Assembly: GCA_021851465.1 (NCBI GenBank)
Contig: JAJZDL010000131.1
Span: 1 to 8,127, forward strand
Direction of reading: 5' to 3'
DNA length: 8,127 nucleotides
From: Acidobacteriota bacterium
GTDB taxonomy: Bacteria > Acidobacteriota > Terriglobia > Terriglobales > Acidobacteriaceae
Position 1 is the stretch's first letter. Each line of letters opens with the position of its first letter. Positions 5,507 to 8,127 of the stretch are shown here, piece by piece. The notes under the pieces were generated by a model. It was not told where the DNA came from. It saw nothing but the letters and a program-made list of their open reading frames with translations, and ran no database searches. A program made the translations under genes and the position numbers.

Positions 5507-6517
5507 CTACTTCAACGTTGACAGATATGCGACGACGGCGTCGAGGTCGTGCTGGCTGAGGTGCATGGCCGGCATCAACACACCGGGTTTGAAGGTGGCC
5601 GGGTTGTCGATGAAGGCACGCAGGTTGGCGGGGTTGTTGGTCACGGAGCCGGAGGCGATGGTGTCGCGGCTGGCGACGTGGGTCAGGTCTGGTCCGAAGC
5701 GGCCTGTCGCCGCGGTGCCGGCGATGGTATGGCAGCTCATGCAGGCGTTGTGCAGAAAGACCGCGCGGCCCTCGGCGACGCCTGGGTCGTCCACGGCGGG
5801 CTGCTGTTGGTGGGCCACCCACGCAGCAAATTCCGGGGGGTTATCGGCGTAGACGCGGATCAACATCTTGGCGTGCTGCACGCCGCAGTACTGCGCGCAC
5901 TGGCCGAGGTAGAGGCCAGGGGCCTGCGGGTCGATCCACATTGTGTTGATCTGGTTCGGAATCAGGTCCATCTTGCCTGCCAGCCGCGGGACCCAGAAGC
6001 TGTGGTCCGTGTCGGCGGAGCTCATGGTGAGGTAGGTCGGCGTCGGGTGCTTGGGGTCGCTGACGGGGATGTGCAACTCGTTGGCTGTGACAATGCCGAG
6101 CTTGGGATAGTCGTACTCCCACCAGAACTGGTGGCCGATCACGGTCACGTCCAGCGCATTGGCCGGCTTGGGAGCGTTCTGCGTGGTGAGGATGATGCGC
6201 GCCGTTGCCAGGAAGAGCAGGACGACGATCAGAACGGGAATTACCGTCCAGGAGAGCTCGATCTGCGTGCTGCCATAGATCTGGGGCGGTTCCACGGAGG
6301 CGTTTGCGGCGTCTGCGCGGTGCCGGTAACGCACCACCGCATACAGCAGCAGCCCGGCGACCACGAGGAAGATCGCGGCGACGATGCTGAGCACCAGCAT
6401 CGAAAGACTGAATATGGAGTGCGCCGGAGTCCCGGCCGGGGCAAAGATGCTGGTCGAACCGTGGCTAAAGCCGGTTGAGATTTGGACTGCTAGGCCGGGC
6501 CAGAATGAATGCGCCAA
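5507..6517 (-). CDS. ctaC: Cytochrome c oxidase subunit II with fused C-terminal cytochrome c (caa3 type)
   Basis: 336 residues if started at the TTG at 6517, which has GGAGA at 6524-6528 six bases upstream. The frame remains open to another TTG at 6586 (359 residues) without a ribosome site, and no in-frame ATG exists before the first helix, so the start is uncertain. No clear signal peptide is seen. Two membrane helices (about 39-62 and 90-110) form the anchor hairpin. The cupredoxin domain carries the CuA site: His172, Cys207, Cys211, His215 and Met218 (GQCAQYCGVQHAKM). Gln209 replaces the Glu usual in CxExC. A class-I cytochrome c domain follows, with CMSCH (259-263) and likely axial Met315 in GVLMPAM. 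The fused heme c receives electrons from the bc complex or its diheme cytochrome and hands them to CuA. First gene of the visible minus-strand cluster. Confidence 0.95.
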   Translation of the reverse strand: MAHSFWPGLAVQISTGFSHGSTSIFAPAGTPAHSIFSLSMLVLSIVAAIFLVVAGLLLYAVVRYRHRADAANASVEPPQIYGSTQIELSWTVIPVLIVVLLFLATARIILTTQNAPKPANALDVTVIGHQFWWEYDYPKLGIVTANELHIPVSDPKHPTPTYLTMSSADTDHSFWVPRLAGKMDLIPNQINTMWIDPQAPGLYLGQCAQYCGVQHAKMLIRVYADNPPEFAAWVAHQQQPAVDDPGVAEGRAVFLHNACMSCHTIAGTAATGRFGPDLTHVASRDTIASGSVTNNPANLRAFIDNPATFKPGVLMPAMHLSQHDLDAVVAYLSTLK

Positions 6518-6523
6518 CGTGGG

Positions 6524-6528
6524 TCTCC
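6524..6528 (-). promoter_or_regulatory. Ribosome binding site supporting the TTG start of ctaC
   Basis: GGAGA on the minus strand, six bases before the TTG at 6517. The upstream TTG at 6586 has no purine-rich element at a useful distance, so this site favours the shorter protein. Confidence 0.45.
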
Positions 6529-6570
6529 GAACGATTATTGCTGCTGCGGGTAAAGGCTGCCCCTGTTCCA

Positions 6571-6597
6571 AGAATACGATGCACAACTGCGTGCCAA
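6571..6597 (-). promoter_or_regulatory. Candidate promoter for the oxidase operon
   Basis: On the minus strand TTGGCA (6597-6592) and TATTCT (6576-6571) resemble -35 and -10 boxes and are placed so that transcription would begin about 45 bases before the ctaC TTG at 6517. The 15-bp spacer is shorter than the preferred 17, so this is a tentative call. If this promoter is real, the upstream TTG at 6586 lies within it and cannot be the start codon. Confidence 0.25.
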
Positions 6598-6932
6598 GTG
6601 CGTTTCGATCTACAGCGTCCTCCTCACGCTTGGAGGGGTAAAGGTTCAGTCCGGTCTTATGGCCAGCCGATCCGCAAGCGATCCTACCCGATGCGCTCCA
6701 TACGCCTCATTGCGCAGATGCTTCAGCACCGGGAGGATTGTTGCTGCACTGGCGCGAACCCGATCAATCAATACGAGTCTACACTCAATCAATTTCACTG
6801 TGATTGGATGCAAGCGGACAGACCTGCGTTTCATGTTGCAATTTTGGCAGATGTACATTGCTGTCCGCCGGGCACTGCAGTCGCTGCGTTCTGTTCGCAT
6901 CCAGACGCGGAGTTGCACTGTGGTTTTCGCAG

Positions 6933-6971
6933 GTTACTGAAGTTACTCAAAAGTTGTACGTTGAGTCACTT
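6933..6971. repeat. Three copies of a GTKACTSAA motif forming an 11-bp imperfect palindrome
   Basis: GTTACTGAA (6933-6941) and GTTACTCAA (6942-6950) are tandem direct copies. A third, GTGACTCAA, lies on the opposite strand at 6969-6961. Copies two and three create the inverted repeat AAGTTACTCAA-N10-TTGAGTCACTT (6940-6950 and 6961-6971), matching at 10 of 11 positions. This is the usual look of a dimeric regulator operator. The inverted copy contains TTGAGT, which is also the -35 box of a possible plus-strand promoter. Confidence 0.5.
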
Positions 6972-6989
6972 GAAGGGTAGTTTTATTTT
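6961..6989 (+). promoter_or_regulatory. Candidate plus-strand promoter upstream of the sensor gene
   Basis: TTGAGT (6961-6966) and TATTTT (6984-6989) are separated by exactly 17 bases, each matching four of six consensus positions. Transcription would begin near 6996 and leave a leader of about 220 bases before the ATG at 7215. The T-rich stretch makes a chance match fairly likely. Confidence 0.25.
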
Positions 6990-7068
6990 TTTAACCGAAT
7001 GTTAGTCTTGCTTTGTTCTCGATAGAGGACCATTCTCTATGGATGATCTGAACAAGTTCTAAAGATTT

Positions 7069-7094
7069 CTTCAACGGCTGAGAGCGCGTTGAAG
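7069..7094. repeat. Perfect 8-bp inverted repeat in the sensor-gene leader
   Basis: CTTCAACG (7069-7076) and CGTTGAAG (7087-7094) are perfect inverted copies ten bases apart. The spacer adds a GCT/AGC pairing with one bulged G, so as RNA it would fold into an eleven-pair hairpin with a GAG loop. No U-run follows, so it is not an intrinsic terminator. It may be a protein operator or a leader-RNA structure about 120 bases before the sensor start. Confidence 0.5.
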
Positions 7095-7214
7095 GCAGAG
7101 GCTTGGGGTGGGATTGAGTTCTACTACAACCAAAGCCGGTCTTGTGCAGCAATGCAGGATGCAGAAAGCTGAGCGATACGACAGTAGAGCAGCGAAGGAA
7201 GGCGAACTGATTCG

Positions 7215-8127
7215 ATGAAGCTACGGGCTAAGGATTCCAGGCGGATTCGTCTGGGCGGGTTTGGATTAGGGGTTCTGGCGTTGTTTGCGATGGCGTGGCG
7301 GCTGGCGGCGGCTGGCCGCGGGGCGGTATCTCCGACGGTTGCCAATGCGTTTACCTGGGGGACGGCGCTGCTGGCGATCGTCGTGATCCTGATGGTTTGG
7401 CGGGAGCGGAGCGAGGGCGGCGGCTATCGCAAGAACAGCGAGGAGAATGCGCGGTTCATCGCGGCGGCGGAGACGAGTCCGGACGCCTTTTCCATCCTAG
7501 ACACGGTTCGGGACGGGGCCGGAGAGGTGGTGGGCTTCCGCTACCGCTATGTGAACAGCCATGCCGAGGCGCTGATGAAGCGCACGCGCAGCGAGATGCT
7601 GGGCCATGAGATGTGCGACCTGTTTGGGACGGAGGAGGCGCGCGACCTGGCCAGGAAGTACCGCAGGGTGGTGCTTACGGGAGATCCACTGTGCGAGGAC
7701 CTTTCGGCGACTGCCGACAACGACGCGCAGCGGTGGTTTCGACGCCGTGTTGCCAAATTGGACGATGGCGTTGCGGTCACGGTGAGCGATGTGACGGAGG
7801 CCAAGACGAACGAAGTGCAACTGCGCGCGGTGTCGAACTTCAGCAACTCGGTCTTTGAGACTGCGCCGTTCAGCATCATTGAGACAGGCCTGAACGGTGT
7901 GGTGCGGGCGATGAATGGCGCTGCCGAGGCGCTGACGGGTTACACGCGCGAGGAGATGGTAGGGAAGGTGCCGATCGTGCAACTGCACGATGCGGCGGAG
8001 CTGGCAGCGCAGAGCGGAACGGGCACAGAGACGGACGACGGGGCGCTGGAGGGGTTCGCGTTGCTGACGGCGAAGGCGGCGCAGGGTGAGGTTGAGGAGC
8101 GGGACTGGACGTACGTCCAGCGCGACG
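7215..8127 (+). CDS. Membrane-anchored PAS-domain sensory protein, truncated by window edge
   Basis: 304 codons are open from the ATG at 7215 to the right edge. Two membrane helices (about 11-33 and 44-62) enclose a very short external loop of about ten residues, so sensing of an extracellular ligand through a large domain is unlikely. A first PAS domain spans about 76-195 (ENARFIAAAETSPDAFSIL ... VAVTVSDVTEAK, the usual PAS end), followed by a connecting helix. A second PAS domain begins at about 205 (SNFSNSVFETAPFSIIET; later ALTGYTREEMVGK), still incomplete at DWTYVQRD. The output domain is out of view; histidine kinase, GGDEF or EAL are the common choices and nothing here discriminates. 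No heme- or flavin-specific PAS residue was recognised. AAGGAAGG at 7195-7202 is a ribosome site, although its 12-bp spacing is long. It is transcribed away from the oxidase operon, so a functional link is only suggested by adjacency. Confidence 0.85.
   Translation, partial: MKLRAKDSRRIRLGGFGLGVLALFAMAWRLAAAGRGAVSPTVANAFTWGTALLAIVVILMVWRERSEGGGYRKNSEENARFIAAAETSPDAFSILDTVRDGAGEVVGFRYRYVNSHAEALMKRTRSEMLGHEMCDLFGTEEARDLARKYRRVVLTGDPLCEDLSATADNDAQRWFRRRVAKLDDGVAVTVSDVTEAKTNEVQLRAVSNFSNSVFETAPFSIIETGLNGVVRAMNGAAEALTGYTREEMVGKVPIVQLHDAAELAAQSGTGTETDDGALEGFALLTAKAAQGEVEERDWTYVQRD

Larger units (their letters stand above)
6518..7214. other. Long divergent intergenic region, no supported gene
   Basis: About 700 bp separates the divergent oxidase cluster and the sensor gene. 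By eye it is less GC-rich than both flanks, with an AT-rich core around 6930-7070. Short open frames exist on both strands (6646-6918 minus, 90 codons; 6659-6940 plus, 93 codons), but they overlap each other, show no GC bias at third positions, lack good ribosome sites and resemble no family I know. The region does hold several repeats that look regulatory, described separately: a 9-bp direct repeat (6764-6793), a triple GTKACTSAA-type motif (6933-6969) and two inverted repeats (7022-7040 and 7069-7094). It should contain the promoters of both units, possibly also a decayed gene or a small RNA. Confidence 0.7.

Noticed and set aside
4412..5521. Plus-strand open frame of 369 codons opposite ctaD
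   Set aside because: Antisense of a fully conserved oxidase subunit I; composition is Asp/Glu/Gly/His-rich without any domain.
6580..6597. Minus-strand TTGGCACG ... GTGCA, similar to a sigma54 -24/-12 promoter
   Set aside because: The GG and GC elements are 11 bases apart where sigma54 promoters require 10, and the -12 box has a mismatch; no activator site is evident.
6646..6918. Minus-strand 90-codon frame with a CQNC motif in the intergenic region
   Set aside because: Only one Cys pair, no ribosome site checked out, no third-position GC bias, and an overlapping open frame exists on the other strand. Kept as a possible decayed gene, not as a CDS.
6659..6940. Plus-strand 93-codon frame ending exactly where the 6940 inverted repeat begins
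   Set aside because: The apparent gene-plus-terminator layout is attractive, but codon use is unlike the neighbours, there is no ribosome site, and the T-run starts about ten bases after the stem.
1..8127. CRISPR arrays, tRNA or rRNA genes, insertion sequences, defence or biosynthetic systems
   Set aside because: No regularly spaced long repeats, tRNA-like cloverleaf, transposase-like frame or other system was seen on either strand; the window is mostly respiratory genes.

Overview
The window reads as a GC-rich bacterial chromosome segment holding most of an aerobic respiratory gene cluster on the minus strand, followed by a long, less GC-rich intergenic region and the start of a plus-strand sensory gene. 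The gene order, a caa3-type oxidase with a heme c fused to subunit II, and the REP-like intergenic hairpins make me think of an Acidobacteriota (Terriglobia-like) genome. That placement is an inference from gene content; no marker gene here proves it.

Minus strand, in transcription order (right to left): cytochrome c oxidase subunit II with a C-terminal cytochrome c domain (ctaC, 6517-5507); subunit I (ctaD, 5488-3809); a 206-bp gap with a degenerate heptamer array, a cluster of palindromes and a possible internal promoter; subunit III (ctaE, 3602-3006); a two-part membrane protein of unknown function (2894-1971); a diheme cytochrome c lipoprotein (1974-1231); a Tat-type Rieske iron-sulfur protein (1190-474); and the N-terminal 162 residues of cytochrome b (486-1), which runs off the left edge. 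Several junctions overlap or are very tight (4-bp ATGA overlap, 13-bp overlap, 18-bp gap), as expected for an operon.

Together these genes encode a quinol-to-oxygen electron path. Cytochrome b and Rieske oxidise quinol. The diheme lipoprotein is the likely stand-in for cytochrome c1. Electrons then pass to the heme c and CuA of subunit II and on to heme a and the heme a3/CuB site of subunit I. The order oxidase III - (membrane protein) - diheme c - Rieske - cytochrome b resembles the actinobacterial ctaE-qcrCAB arrangement, which suggests a bc-caa3 supercomplex.

Positions 6518-7214 contain no gene I can support, but hold several inverted and direct repeats and weak promoter-like sequences between the divergent units. 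From 7215 rightwards a membrane-anchored PAS-domain protein begins and runs off the right edge; its output domain is not visible.

The most noteworthy observations are the apparent joint loss of all three protein ligands of the oxidase Mg/Mn site, the oxidase-linked two-part membrane protein, the repeat-filled gap inside the operon, and the symmetric motif cluster upstream of the sensor gene.
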